Below are positions 35,713-48,900 of a stretch of 64,000 bases of DNA, one piece after another; the stretch's first letter is position 1; each line of letters opens with the position of its first letter. Source of the stretch: Montifringilla adamsi (Eukaryota; Chordata; Aves; Passeriformes; Passeridae); assembly GCA_017590115.1 (NCBI GenBank), contig JAGGNK010006335.1, positions 186,001 to 250,000 on the forward strand, written 5' to 3'. Both the position numbers and the translations under genes were made by a program. The notes beneath the pieces are model-generated. The model saw nothing but the letters and a program-made list of their open reading frames with translations, did not search any database and had not been told where the DNA came from.

Positions 35713-38124
35713 GCGATGAATAGTTTTTGTAAACAAGAAAGGAGGTGGAGAACCATTAACTAAGTGATCTCACATTCCTCGATTTGCTTTATCAATCTCA
35801 GTATTCAAAAAAAAAAAAAAAAAGAAAGCTTAAGAGCAGTTCAGGCTCTCTAGTGCATCAACAAAACCACACAAAGGACCGTACCACTCCTCACAGCCTC
35901 CGGGCTGTACATTAGCTTTTAGCAACGGTATCTACCACATGAATAATGCAGCACGTCTTCCAGAGCATCTGTACTCCAATCAATCCACAGTAGCAAATAA
36001 AAACCTTTCAGCACGGCTTTCTATCAGGCAGCAGGACCTTTTTGCAGCTGCTCAGAGGCATATCCTTGGAAAAACAACCCTATCTGCGGCCAAAGCTGGA
36101 AGCTTTTAAATCGGCCAGCTGGGAACCAGCCTTTTAAATCAGCCATCCTGCGATGGGCCTCGATTTTATCAATTGCCTTTCTTTGTCTTTTGTTCCATAA
36201 GGATCCACACCTACCGTTCCCGGGGCTCAGATTAAGGGAGCTCAGACTAAGGTTTCAGTCAGCTTTCAGAAATAGACACGTGTCTCTTCCCAAAAGCAGC
36301 TCGGAGCCTGCAGCCAGCCCTTCCCAAGAGGGACATGGTGGCCTCACTGGACACACAGCATACACGCCACATCCTGCTCCTGCACTATAGAGCAGCCTCA
36401 TAATGAAGTGTGGGCAAAGAGCCTTCACCAAACCAAGCATGAGTCAGATGCTCCAATCTGTATTTTCAGAAGCAGAACAGGTGATGGAAAGGGATGCTTT
36501 GTCCATGTCCATCACCAGTGCTGGTCTGAGCATTGCTCCTCTGCAGAAGCACAAAGGTCCGTTCTCCTGGGAAGCCCACCAGGAGTTGCGGGAACTGCTT
36601 CTGTCACCACAGGCAGCGGCACATCCTGCAGGCTACTGGCTTCCTGAGGAAGGGCATGCCACCAGTGCAGACAGACCAGGATCCACAGAAGTGGTGGGGG
36701 ACAAAATCACAGCAGCAAGCAAGGTCTCAAACAACAGTGTATTCTAGAGATGTTGTCTCTTATCAGAAAACCCAGCTCTAAATAACACTCTGAAATATTT
36801 GCGGCTCTCCAGCATGGCACAGGTAAATATGGTGCCCTGGTAAGCTGGTTGTGGAAAACAAACAGCTCTAGAATAAACATTGCACAAGTAGAGAGGACAT
36901 GAAGTAGGAAGGTGCAGGAGTCACTCAAAACTAAAATAATGGGTTGATTTCCTCATACACATAACAGGAATTTCTCTGAGAATGCTTAGCAGCCCCTCCT
37001 GCCCCTTATTTTGGTGCACACTGGCCAGGGCAGGACTTGAGGTCTTATGTGAGTCCTTGCAGGAGACATGTCAGCCCTTCCACCATACTGGCAGTAGTGC
37101 CACATGGACACAGCCTCAGGAGTCATGAGACAGTGGCTCTTCCACTGACACAGGTTTGCTCAGACCATAAGCAAAAGGGTGTTTCAGTACTTTTGCATCC
37201 CCATTGGCTTAGGCCAGGGAAGGCAAACATTGCAGAGAGACCCAGCCTGTACTGAATAGAAAGACTCCAGAAACCCACTGCAGCCATGCACCCCACAAAC
37301 ATCATCACCAGCTGGTACCACATTTTTTGTCTCAGAGCATCTTTCTAATGATGGAACCCAAGGCTGCCCAACTAGGGCCAAATTCATGCCAAGGTCCCAA
37401 GCTTGGCAAAAGCACATCGTGCAAATTTTTTACTTTAGAAGATACACCAAGTGTTGTGACCCTCAAAATAATTTTAAGCACATGTGTCCAGGGGCAGGCA
37501 AGGGCTGCTAGGAGTGAAACAGGACCACTCTTCACAAGACAAGGTTAAGACAGCAAAAATCCCATGGTCTTCCTTGGTGAGTTTTCCAGCTACACTTGTG
37601 TTCAGTCACAGGTTTAAACCACAGTGCACTCCCCAAGGCAGGCAGCAACACCAAATGGCATCCAGCATAGTAACAACCTCATGTGACACCTGTCCATGTC
37701 ATTGCCACATCCCCACTGCCCGGTACTTCTCTTCTGTGCTCTTCTGCCATGCTGGCAAAGCAGGGAGATGGACAAGGGAATACGTGTGCCTTATAAAAAT
37801 AGCTCAGCCAGGTTATTTTTAACTCAGCACAGTCAGCAATGATGGTGAAGAGCAGCGAAGAGAGCAAAGAGAAAAACTGACAGAGACCACAGCCTCACGC
37901 AGCTCTGAAGAAGCTCAAGGTCTCCTGTCACCTGATCTGGAAAGGAATCCAAGACTATATTTTGGGTAGAACCCCCCAGAACACTTTGAAGTGCACATCA
38001 TGAAGTACTGGCTGAATTGTCACCTTTCTTTATTTCATTGCTGTGGTCACTTCCAATCTTGACACCAAATGTGTACTTGAGCCTCCCTGGGACAAGTGAG
38101 AGAAGCAAAGAGAAATTACAAGAC

Positions 38125-38350
38125 TAAATCACAGAACCACATGAAAATCTCAGGCCAGAAGGCACTTCTGGAGGTCCTGAGTCAGTCCTGTCCTCAGCCC
38201 ACAGCAAAGTTCACTACAAAGGGAGGTCAGGTTACTTAGACTGTCCAGCTGAGTTTGAAAGACTGATGAGGATGGAGATCCCATTGGCCTCCTTGGATAA
38301 TGTGCCTATCTGGAGTCTCGTGGAGAAGCTCAGGCTGCAGTTGCCCTGCA
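38125..38350 (-). mobile_element. Old CR1 LINE fragment
   Basis: The plus strand reads AATCACAGAACCACATG, GGAGGTCCTGAGTCAGTCC, then GAGTTTGAAAGACTGATGAGGATGGAGATCCC. This parallels the usual CR1 series in inverted order (terminal repeat, then GGTCATCTAGTCCA, then GTTTTGAATATCTCCAAGGATGGAGA). It is strongly diverged. Confidence 0.5.
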
Positions 38351-39539
38351 GAGTTACCCAGATTACTCTGGTCAAACTTGCTGCCCACCAGGACCCTCAC
38401 AGCCTTCACAAGAGCTGCTCCTTCCACTGCAGGGAGAGGCTGCACATCAGGGGCAGAAGTTGACTTTTATCTTTATTAAATTTCAAGGGGGGCTGGTTTT
38501 ACCTTCGTTATAGGCATAAAGCAGTCTGGAGGCCCCAGCCTGCTTAGAAAGCTCAGGAGCTGGGAAGTGCCCCTGGAGGGTCTGTTGCCAGATGTTGGAC
38601 TTCCTTGCAGTGGCCTGACAAGCATCATTCTTCCCATAAGCAACCAAAGTGGTTCACCCTGGAGCAAGGGAGCCTGAGGCACCACCATTCTTACTCCACT
38701 GCCAGCAGCACCTGGAGCTCTGCTTCTTGAAGGTTCACACTGCTCACTCAGGCACAGGGAGTAAAACATCACGAATCACCCCCAGTCACAGGAGAAATTT
38801 CTTTATTAATATTTTTAAGCCAACGTCAGCTATAAATCAAGCTGAAGCATACAGACCATCCCTCAGTGTGTGAGAAGACACCTGTGCTCAGTCAGTGCAA
38901 AGTCAGTTTGTACATCCCAGGATGATTCCACACTCAGTGGTAATACCTTTTTTTGGCAGTTCAACCTGTCCCCTCACCATTCCCTTTTCTGCCTCATGTG
39001 GTGCCATACTCTGAAAATTCTGACAGAGAAACATGGTGAGGACATAAATGCCTTCAGTCAACATGGCCTTTACAAGATACCATAGTGGATCAGGGGAGCG
39101 TGAAGACTAGCAAAACCCAAAACAACGCCAAACCTCAGCTCAGTTTCATTAGGCTTATCAGAACTCTCAGGAAGGCCAGGAGGCAGTATTACTGAAGCCG
39201 AGGATGGGGCAATGCCAGCCTCTTTGGAGGGTAAGCCCCGCCTTCCTCTGATTCACCTCCAGCCTTCCAAGATAGCCCGTGTACAGAAAGATAAAGCTAA
39301 CTTGCCTGCATTCTCCAGAGACAATACCCTCTTTCACTTTGCTGGTTACCTGGGCAGCAAAGAAAATATTATTGCTTATCAACTTCCTTGTGAGTACTAA
39401 TGTGCTTCTGAATTCAACAAGAGGGCAAATTCCACCTTAGAGACCTTTTATATGCTGGCAAGATCCTGCTTCATTGCAAAAGGAAAGCAAATAAAACAAT
39501 CCTGGTTCAAAGAACTATAAAAACTGGAAGCCTCTTCTG

Positions 39540-39559
39540 CCCCCCCCCCCCCCGCCCCC
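39540..39559. repeat. C14-G-C5 tract
   Basis: The plus strand has 14 C, one G and 5 C. The CORO2A pre-mRNA strand would carry G5-C-G14. Confidence 0.9.
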
Positions 39560-41217
39560 AAAAACTCAGCTTAAAAAGGGAGTTACGAACTTTCGGAGAC
39601 ATTGCCACATTTCTTGTCAGAAAGGCAACCTTGAAAAACACGTCATCAGACACCCTGCAAAGCTCAGCAGTTTCTGCTGAAACCAGAACACCAGGCTTTC
39701 ACTCTCCTGTTTCTCTAAAAGAAGTTTCCTGCTATTCAAAGCCAAGCTGGCTTCTGGGTTTCAGAAACCAAAGTTCAGCTTCCCGTCAAAACAATGCAGC
39801 TGGGTCTCAGTAACCTGCCATGCTCTTTGGGAAGACAAGGACACTTGGTCCACCTGTCTTTATTGTGAGGCCTGCAGACATCTGGCAGAGCGGGGGTCTT
39901 TTCTAAAGGCTACTGTAAAGAAACCTTTCCTTGCAGTAAAGGTTTTCCTTCAGCATCACTGGTTCAAGGGTTCAAGATTGTTCACCTCCAGGGAGTCCCA
40001 ATATCTTGCCACAGGAGTCCAAGTGGAATCCATTGGGATAGCCAGATTTCCTCTCAAACCTCTTCTGCCTGCCTGAGCAGTTGTGGCTGCCACCAGAACA
40101 CAGACACATGAGAAAAGCTGAAGTGCCCAGCACTTCAGTGGATGTGCACCAGCTGGATGGTGAGACAATGGAAATACAGCCAGTGCAGATGTTTCTCTGG
40201 GGTACTGCCGAGGTTTGGAGGTTACACACTTCACTTGAATGTCTCAATATACAGCCCTTACATCTAATGTGATGTCATGTCACTGCACTCCCCCGTGGCT
40301 GGAGCTGTGTACACAGGCTTGAATGTGATGAGATCCTGCCAGTGACACCAAGTCTGTATCTCATCTCTGAAACTGCCTGGGGAAATGAAAACTGCCAAGG
40401 AGCTGGGGGGACACTAACCAGGCTCCTATTTGTCTAGGAAGGAAAGCACAACCATGCAAGGAAACAGTGTAGGAGACCCCACCTCTCTGGTCTCCACTTA
40501 AGCCTCACAGTCAACCTACCCATAGCTCTAAACCAGGACAGATGTGGAGCCTCCACCTGCCTGGTCCCACTGCCCTCCTGCGGATTAAGTTTTCTCTAAT
40601 GTCTGACCTACTTCCCTCCAGCTGCAGCTTGCATTCTTGGTCTCCTTATTACCTTGTCATTGCCAAGGAGAATCTGGCTCTGTAACTGCCCTCCCAGAAA
40701 TTGTATCTATCTGTTAGCAAATGGGTTTGGCAGCAAAGGACACAGATACCTACTACTATAGACCAGAGAAGAATCAGCTGAGAATTTCCCAGATGTGAGC
40801 CAGAATTAGAGGGAAATGGTCCCTGTCCTTCTGAGGGCAATGACAGCAGGACTTTGTTCCTTGAAAGACAGTAGGCAGCATCAGAGGTATTCTCTGAAAC
40901 CCATAGCTGCGGAATTCTTTCACCTCCCTTACAGCATCATCTGCATACAAAAAGTAGTGAGGGGCCCACACAGAAGAGAAGTGTGGGAAACTCTCCCACA
41001 CCCATGCAGTGCCTGTGGAATTATGATTCAAGTTGAAGCTTTTCTCTTTGAGTGGCTGATTAAGCAAGAATTGACACCTGTCTGTTCTCCAGAAAACTCC
41101 TAAGACACTTTTGAGCCCCTTAACAGTAGTGCCACTTATATGAAGCATGACAAGCTAGCAAGAGAGTGGCAAAGGCAGACGTGGCAGACACAACAGCCAA
41201 TGCTTTCTTCCACCACA

Positions 41218-41364
41218 TCACAGAATCATAGAATATGCTGAGCTGGAAGGGACCCATCCAGATTACTGAAATACAACTCCTGTCCCTGCATAGGACATCC
41301 CCAAGAGTCACTCCATGTGAGAGCATTGTCCAAACACTTCTTGGACTCTGTCAGGCTTGGTGCT
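41218..41364 (-). mobile_element. CR1 LINE 3' end, part A (interrupted by an LTR)
   Basis: The plus strand begins CAGAATCATAGAATATGCTG, the CR1 terminal repeat, and continues GAGCTGGAAGGGACCC through CAAACACTTCTTGGACTCTG to TCAGGCTTGGTGCT. The sense strand is minus. The family sequence continues at 41973 after the inserted LTR. Confidence 0.85.
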
Positions 41365-41972
41365 CTTGTTGGAACCCAGGGCACAGGGAATATTTCCCTG
41401 CCTGTCGTGACAAGTCCTGATTCCCAGGAAAACACTGCTTTTAACCTTTGCCCATGGAGAGGGCTTCCAAGACTTTGGGATGAATTAGAATCTGCAAGTG
41501 TATGAAATAGATAATAGTACAGTTTATCACAGGGTGAAAAATTTAGAGTTTTGGGTTTTTAGTATGGAGGTAGATAGAAGACAAAATGAAGGATTTTGGG
41601 CATTGTCTGGTCTCCTTCTTCTTCATCTACTCCATTTTCTGCTGTGTTGGTGGCACAGGGTGATTGGTTGGGGAGAGCCGCAATGCAGATGTTGCATGAC
41701 AAGCAAATAATTAGTTATTGGTAGATAAGTAAAAAAAAAAAGTACATTTTAAGGGTTAATCAGATAAAACAGCTTTAAAAGATTTTGAAACTGTACATCT
41801 TGTGATCTTTTTTTTTCTGTCTTCTCCTTGTGTGCTGAGTCTGGTGTAGATGGCATGCAGAACTTCTGATAAGATAAAAATAAACAGCAACCTGAAGACC
41901 AAAAAAGTCCCATTCATCTCTTACTCCTGGCACAGAACTTTTTATTAGGGGTCTCCCAAAGGGTCTTGCACA
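41365..41972 (+). mobile_element. Solo LTR inserted into a CR1 element
   Basis: The insertion starts near TGTTGGAACCCAGGGCACAG (41367) and ends GGTCTTGCACA (41972). It splits a CR1 copy exactly where the CR1 family reads GCTTGGTGCT|GTAACCACTTCCC, and TGCT is present on both sides (41361-41364 and 41974-41977). A polyadenylation signal (AAATAAAC) lies near 41879. The sequence resembles an avian ERVL-type LTR; this family name is from memory. No internal genes. Confidence 0.8.
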
Positions 41973-42835
41973 ATGCTGTAACCACTTCCCTGGGGAGCCT
42001 GCTCCAGTGCCCAACCACCCTCAGAGTGAAGAAACTTTTCTCGATACCCAACCTAAACCTTCCCTAAATCAATTTCAGGCCTTTTCCTCAAGTCCTGTCA
42101 CTGGCCACAAGAGTTTAGATATCAATGTCTACCCCTCCTCTTCCCCTCACAAGGAAGTTGTAACTGCAGTGAGGTCTCCCCTCAGTCTCCTCCAAGCTGA
42201 ACAGACCAAGTGACCTCACCCACTCCTCATATGGCTTCACCTCAAGACCCTTCACTATCTTTGCTGGCCTCCTCAGGACACTCTCTAACAGCTCAATGTA
42301 TTTTTTGTGTTGTGTCACCCTGAACTGCCCCCAGCACTGGAGGTGATGCTGCCCCAGTGCAGAGCAGAGCAGGACAATCCCCTCCCTTGCCTGGCTGTGA
42401 TGCTGTGCCTGATGCACCCCAGGGCATGGGTGGCCCTCCTGGGTGCCAGGGCACTGCTGGATCATGTTCAACTGGTCACTGACCAGGACCCCCAGCTCCC
42501 ATTCCATGCAGCTGCTCTCCAGTCTTTTGTTCCCCAGTCTATACTCACATCCAGGGTTGCCCCATCCTAAGTGCACAATCCAGCAATTAACTTTACCTTG
42601 TTAAAGGGTAGTTGTCCAGCCCTCTATTTTATCAGAGTTTCTCCACAGAGCCTCTCTGTCCTCAAGGGAGTCAACAGTTCCTGCAATTTAGTGTCATTGG
42701 CAAACTTGCTTAGTATCCCTTTCAGTCCTGCACATGTTGTTAATGAAGATGTTGAAGAGCCAATGGTCAAGGATGGAGCCCTGTGGAAGCCCACTAGGGA
42801 CAGGTCTCCAGTTTGATGTCACCCCATTGTGAGTA
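41973..42835 (-). mobile_element. CR1 LINE, part B with reverse-transcriptase remnants
   Basis: The minus strand encodes decayed CR1 ORF2. From the right, it has a [12 protein letters not shown] motif, LFNIFINN, the catalytic box region reading KFANDTKLQ, then NKRLESSCMEWELGVLV and EEWVRSLGLFSLEE. The frame is broken several times. The active-site box reads FAND where working copies have FADD, so this copy is dead. Confidence 0.85.
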
Positions 42836-43924
42836 TGGTACCCTATACATCATAAATTTTAAAATTCATCACTTAGACCATCAGTAGCAGGTTCCATTTT
42901 GCTTTTTGGTTTTTAGTCTGGCTTTGATTGAAGCTGACTAAGTGGGAAGACTACCCATGCTTTCCCTGCCAGGGAAAAGAGATTCTGTGCCAATTCATTC
43001 ACTTGCTGGGCTTGGCAAATATACAGTTTCTGGAAACCTCTACCATCACTCTGAAACTATCCCATCAGCGCAAGGACAAAAGTATTGTTTGGTTCAGACT
43101 TGGAGCACAGGTTTGGAGCCAATCTCTTTATTGCCGCCATTCACTGCACTCCAGTTTGCATTGCAAAGCTATCTTGGAACATGCAGACAGGATTCCCTCC
43201 AGCTGAAATTAAAATAATTCCAGGATCAGGACCCAGTATTCTCCATCTGCTATGGAACCAGCTGAGTCCAATTAAAACATCCAAAATGCCTGTGGATATA
43301 AAAAGTCCTGGTATCACCTCTTTCACTCTCCAGATCTGCTTTTCTTGAACTGCAGATGTTACAGTTAGCATAGAGGTGAGTCACTGCACACAGACATCCC
43401 TCTCTGTTTGACCTGCAGCCTTACCTGTCTTCATATAGACTATTTGCTTTACCTCCTCTCTTCCAAGTACTGCACTCTTATATTTCTTTCAGGTGCTGCT
43501 CAGTCTGTGATCATTTGAGTCAGCACCACTGCTCTCCTCCGTGACCAGTCTCATTCTTCACACCTCTCCATCTTCACACCTCCCAGCAATGAAGATCAGC
43601 CTCTCCTCCCACACTGTAGTAGTGTAGTTACTGTATACTTCATTCCTGCCAGCCTCTTCACGTATCTCCGCCAGTATGAGTTTTGATCATCTTCCAGCTT
43701 AGTCCCAACACACCAGCCTTCTCTTCAACTCTTCCAGCCAGGAGCACCTCTGGAAGTGCCTCCACATCCCAGCAGACCTCCCTGCTACAGGCTCTGTCTC
43801 CTTCTCCCACTGCTGCTTTCTATGCCAGCCTATTTCTCCAGCATAGCTGATATCCACACTGACAAACTGATCTTTTCTGTGCCTTTGAGTCAGCTCTGGG
43901 CATCTGTGCCTCACTGACTTTTTG

Positions 43925-44230
43925 AGCCAAAGGCTTATCTGTCTGTTTAGCCAGCCCTAATGGATTTTCCGCCTGCAGATTCATCTAATGGCTTTTCTTG
44001 AACCACATCCCAAACATCCTGTGTCAATGCGTTCCACTGTTTATCTGTATCCTGTAGTTCCTGGGCAATGATAAACAGAGGAACAATCACTCCCTATCTG
44101 AACTCTCCATCCCATCATACCACCATATGTGAAAAGCCGTATGTCATATCCCTTTTCAGACATACCTTTTCCAAGCTAAACAGTTGTCCTCCTCTGCATT
44201 CCCTTCTGCATTACCCGGTCCTCAATGAGC
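43925..44230 (-). mobile_element. Ancient CR1-like LINE fragment
   Basis: The plus strand shows, in order, CACATCCCAAACATCCTGTG, CAATGCGTTCCACTGTTTA, CATATCCCTTTTCAGACATACC and TTTTCCAAGCTAAACAG. These are the landmark words of old amniote CR1 copies in inverted orientation. Divergence is high. Confidence 0.6.
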
Positions 44231-45754
44231 TGCAGGAAGCTAGTTTGGCATGAGGCATTGAAGACCCAGTTGCATTATAGATGTAGCCAGACACTTTTTG
44301 GGTTGTTTTTTTTTTTTTAAATCAGTGCAGTAGGAAAGAGAAAAAAAAATTGAAAGAAAACCCAAAAAGGTAGCACAGCCCTTAAAATCTGGCTGTGAAT
44401 TAAAGCAGAATTCTGAATTCCTGACATAATGCAGGCCAGCTTGGGATGCTATTTCCATGCCTTAGGCAGCAGAAACAAAGACTGTCTGTGTGAAGAAGAG
44501 TGAGAAATAAAGCACTGGGTAGGGCACACTGGGCCTCACTGCAGCTATCTGAATATGCAGTTTTCTGTGGATATCTTATATGTGTTCATGAAATTACATT
44601 AGTATCTAGGGCCTTCCAGTACCAGATAGCCTTCAGGCTCCAGGAAACTTCTGAAGACTGCTCAGAGCCAGTGGAGAGTCAGCACTGTGCTCCTAGCTTA
44701 GCCAGAGATGACAACAAGGGGGATGAGTCCCACAGAGGGCTCCCTGAGCAGGCTCAAGGACTGCAGGCGAGTGCTACACCTGACCTGCATGACACTGTCA
44801 TGCCAGACAACTCCAGGCATAGGAAGGACAGCAGGTAATGGCACAGGTAGATAAGAAAGTTAAAGAAGGGTTAGTCTGGAAACAGCTCAAAATAAAAATC
44901 TGGATTTCCTGGGGAAGTCTTGCTTTTCTGCAGGAGTTGAAGACACTTGCAGATTTCCAGACTAATAGACTAAAACCACTGTGTGATCATCTGCCTGGAC
45001 TGGCAGTGCCCAGTGGCACCAGTGGAAGCAGAACCACAAAAACAAAAGGTGTGTGAAACACTTCTAGTGCCATTAATCTTCCAAACTCACACAACTGAGC
45101 TTGACTGCAAGACAGGCAGAAAAAAGAGTACAAATGCTGCTTTTTTTTTATATATGTAAGGTAAGCTGTCATGAAGCCATGTTCATGTTGCAAGTCATGT
45201 CAGAGAAGGAAGTATAGGTAAGATATTGTAAAACTCTTCTGAAATATACAAAACCATACATAAAATAAGACTAGTTTCCCAAAATTGAAAGAAAGAGAAG
45301 GTAGAGAAATTGTTTCTTCAGTTCCCTCTTTACCTATTAAATGCATTTTCGCTATCAGGCTTAAGAAGCCCTGTTTGAGTAACAGCTGACAGACAACTGG
45401 ACACCAAATCAAAGGTCTCAAAACAGAGATTCTCCAAGCTAAGAGCAAGATAAGCTTTAGTGAAATAGCTTTTTTTTTAAAACCTCAAGGATGACCAAAA
45501 TATATAAAGGATATCCTTTGATATTTTTTCCTAATTCAGTGCATCGGCCTATAAAGCAGATATGTGTGCTGCAGAGAAAGTTAGGAATTCTTAACCACTC
45601 ATCTGAGTTCAACATGCATCATGAACGTTGGGAAAGAAACATGGAACACAAGGACCAAGACAGGCTTTCTAGGTGGATTTTAGCTGTGGGTTTCCTTGCT
45701 TTAACTTAGGGAAACTTCCACTCTCCTAATATCATCACCAGGTTTTTGCTTCTA

Positions 45755-45960
45755 GGCAAATTTAGGCTGGGAGGGACCTCAGATGGTCCACAGCACAAAC
45801 CTCCAGTGAAAATAGGGTCAGCCTTTAAGTCAAGCCAGGTTTTTCACAGCCTCATTCATGTGAATTCTGAAAATCTCCAGAGGTGGAGGTACTAAAGGCA
45901 AGAAAACCACCCTGCTAAGCCCCTGTCTGGATAACTGTGAATTCAGTCAGTCATTACACA
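45755..45960 (-). mobile_element. Old CR1 LINE fragment
   Basis: The plus strand reads GGCTGGGAGGGACCTCAGAT, CACAAACCTCC, AATAGGGTCAGCCTTTAAG and TCTGAAAATCTCCAGAGGTGG. This parallels the CR1 3' region in inverted order. The match is diverged and the edges are approximate. Confidence 0.5.
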
Positions 45961-48900
45961 CCAATCACAAAAGGAGGTACTGGTCCTACACAGTGCTCTG
46001 CCTCCAAGAGGATGAGTCACCTACCCCACCCTCTTCAGACCTCAAGTCAACACAGCCAGTGAAGTCCTTCTCCACTTACAGTCAATGTTCAAACTGGCTC
46101 AGAGGACTTCTGCCTTCAAATTGTCATGCCAGTGGCCATAAAACATAACTCAGGAGCGAAAGTTAGCTGTTGTGTTAGGGAACAAGAATACTACCTTGGG
46201 ACCCTACGGGCAAAGCCCAGCAGAACGTGCTGAGAGCTTGGACAGGAGACAGTTGTATGGTCTCCTCTGTGAAACGAGATGCTCTGGGGATGACAAGCTG
46301 GAGAACAGAAATTTCTGCAGGAGGCCAGGAAGCTGCTGTTTGGCTAATGGCAGACTAGGAGATGTCACCTACTTCCAGAGAACACTGCCATGTGCACTGA
46401 GTGACATTATTCAAGTGATTATCCTGTTCAAGTATTAGCTATGCATCATCCTGGGAAGCTCTTCCTACGATTCCTCCTCTTTGCTGCTAAAAACACAACT
46501 GCCTTATTATTTTGCCAAGTAATAACTTCTGCTTCCAGCTACTGGCTCTCATTGTGGTTTGTCAGCCCAACTGAAGAATCCTTTATCTATAAAGACAGAA
46601 GCAATTTTTTTTCAATTCCAAAGAAACCAAGAGTTCACCAAAATACAACCTGGAGACCAAAAGACAAAAGCATCAACTTTACACTTGAGCTTTTACCTAT
46701 AAAATCTCATAGAGAGGTTGGGTTTTTCTGCTCCAAGACTTGTGTTGCCTGGCAGGATGAATCACACCCAGAACTACTGCACAAGAAGATTAATGTATGG
46801 CAGGAGCATAAGCTTCAAATAGACGCAAGGAGCTGTGAAGTCAAGCCCTTCAATCCCTATTAGCCCTTTAAATAAATGCCATGATTTTTAAAACTGTGAG
46901 ACACTGAATTCCAATTGATTTCTATGGAACATGTCAGATGCCAGGCTATCATTAGCAGAATCAATCTTTTCAATTAAGACTCAAGCATCAGTTACTGACA
47001 TAAAGACCTTTTGCAAATTCAAAGCGAAACAGCCATGACCACAGGCAGGAGGGGTGAGAAGACAGACTCTGATCCTCCCTGACTGCAAGGAAAAGAGCCT
47101 CTCATGTAGCAGAAGCTGAACATTACAAGAGCAGGAACATGGAGCAATGCTATTCTGATTTTGTTTTTGTTCCTCTACATGTGCATTTTGGTATTCAAAT
47201 TAAATTAGAGAAAATGGCAGAGAAAAATAATGTGAACTAATTACATTTAAGTAGATGTTAGCAAGACAATCTTTGATTACTTCTACTTGTCTCTTGCAAT
47301 TAAAGAGCCGTCTGGATTCTCTGTGCCTATTACCCTGCAATTTTGTTGCCAGCACAGGCTCCCTTTACAGAGCAAGGGTGACAAGGAAGATTGGTCCTTC
47401 CTGGCACCATTCACGTTACAGGTGGTGTTCCTAAAAACGTCAGTGTTAGGCTTCCTAGAAATGAGCACTGCCAATGTGCCAGCAATTCAGGCAAAATGGC
47501 AGCTATGCTTTTCTAAGACAATATGGACAATATGCTGCAGCCCAGAAAGCAAAACTGCACAGATACCCAACGGGGTAGCTGTGGTGCTACAGCATCAGCA
47601 CAGATGAGCAGTGTGACACTGGGGGCCATTCAGGGGTAGCCCTTCGGGGGTCCTTTTGGCAGACTAGCAAACATCCTACGTGCTAACAGTCCATGGCTAA
47701 ACAAGATCCAGGTGAGGCTGGAGTAGGACAGACAGTACGGGGTGAGATCTGCTGCTCCCAGACCTGTGCTTGCACGTGTTCTTGTTTGCCTGCTGTATCA
47801 GTCCATATTCCAGCCCACAGAGTGAGCCACGTCTGAGAAAAAGGCACTTGCCCACCAAGCACTTCTCATGCACCCAACCATTGATTCCCAGAAAACCTGG
47901 GATGGGATCCAGAGATTCAAGGAGGAATTCAGCCCTTTTAACATATGCTCTGGAAGGCAAGTTTAAATCATGGTATTTGTAGAGCAAGAACTGATTAATT
48001 TTGGCTCTTGGGAGTAAACCCAGTGTTTGCCTTGGCCCCTCCCCGCACTTTTTTTCCTGACTGTCCCTGCTCAACTTTATGTACAAGCTCAAGTCACGAG
48101 GATCATATTGCCCATATTAATGCAACCCTCACATGGACAGCCTTGCCTAGTCACCTTTTTCTGGGAGGAGCTCTCCCCCAGCATTGCCTCCTCTCCTGTT
48201 TAAGCACAGCTCCCAGAACTGCAGGAGGAAGAACAAGATGGAGTTTGGCCTCTGCTGCTTCCCTGAGAGCTATCTTATCAGCTTTCTTGAACTTTGTCTT
48301 AATCTCAGCTATAAAAATACCACAACTGCTGAGATTTTCTTCTGCTTTGTCTTCCTTATAATTTTCCTAAGTGACTTTGTCCCACAGAGGGAGAGAGGCA
48401 GTACAGTCATCAGTTACAACCTCCTCTCTGCAGGTAGGTCCATGTTTCTTGGCACAGAGATAAAGAGCAGGCGATTCACCAGACTGGAAGGAAACTCAAC
48501 AAACCAGAGCCCTGAAGGATGCTCAGAAGAAAGAGCAAGAGGAGGCACCAAACTTTGGGCACTGCTCTGGAAAATCTGAAACTGTGTGAAGCAGAGCAGG
48601 GAACAGGTCAACAGGGAAGAGAGAAAGGGCTTGGAGCTGCACACTATCATTGGTCCTACTCTTGGAAGCGGCATGTCTCCAAGTTCTAGAAAGGATTTTG
48701 CTTGGCTGAGGGTCAGAAAGTCCTATTTGTGAATTTCAAAGTGCTTTAGAAATAGTAAGCATCAGCATTACACTAATAGAGCCCTGCAGGGTGTATTTTC
48801 AAAATAGGGAATTGCTGGCAAGCCTGTAATACCACAGAGGGGAAATCCCTGGAAATACTAGGCCAGTCTAGCCTCTACTTACAAGCCAGTATAACCCTAT

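Noticed and set aside
42115..42576. A 153-codon minus-strand frame.
   Set aside because: It is decayed CR1 reverse transcriptase sequence with frame breaks.
46441..46863. A 140-codon plus-strand frame.
   Set aside because: No recognisable domain, no clear promoter or splice context, and the composition is that of the surrounding intron.
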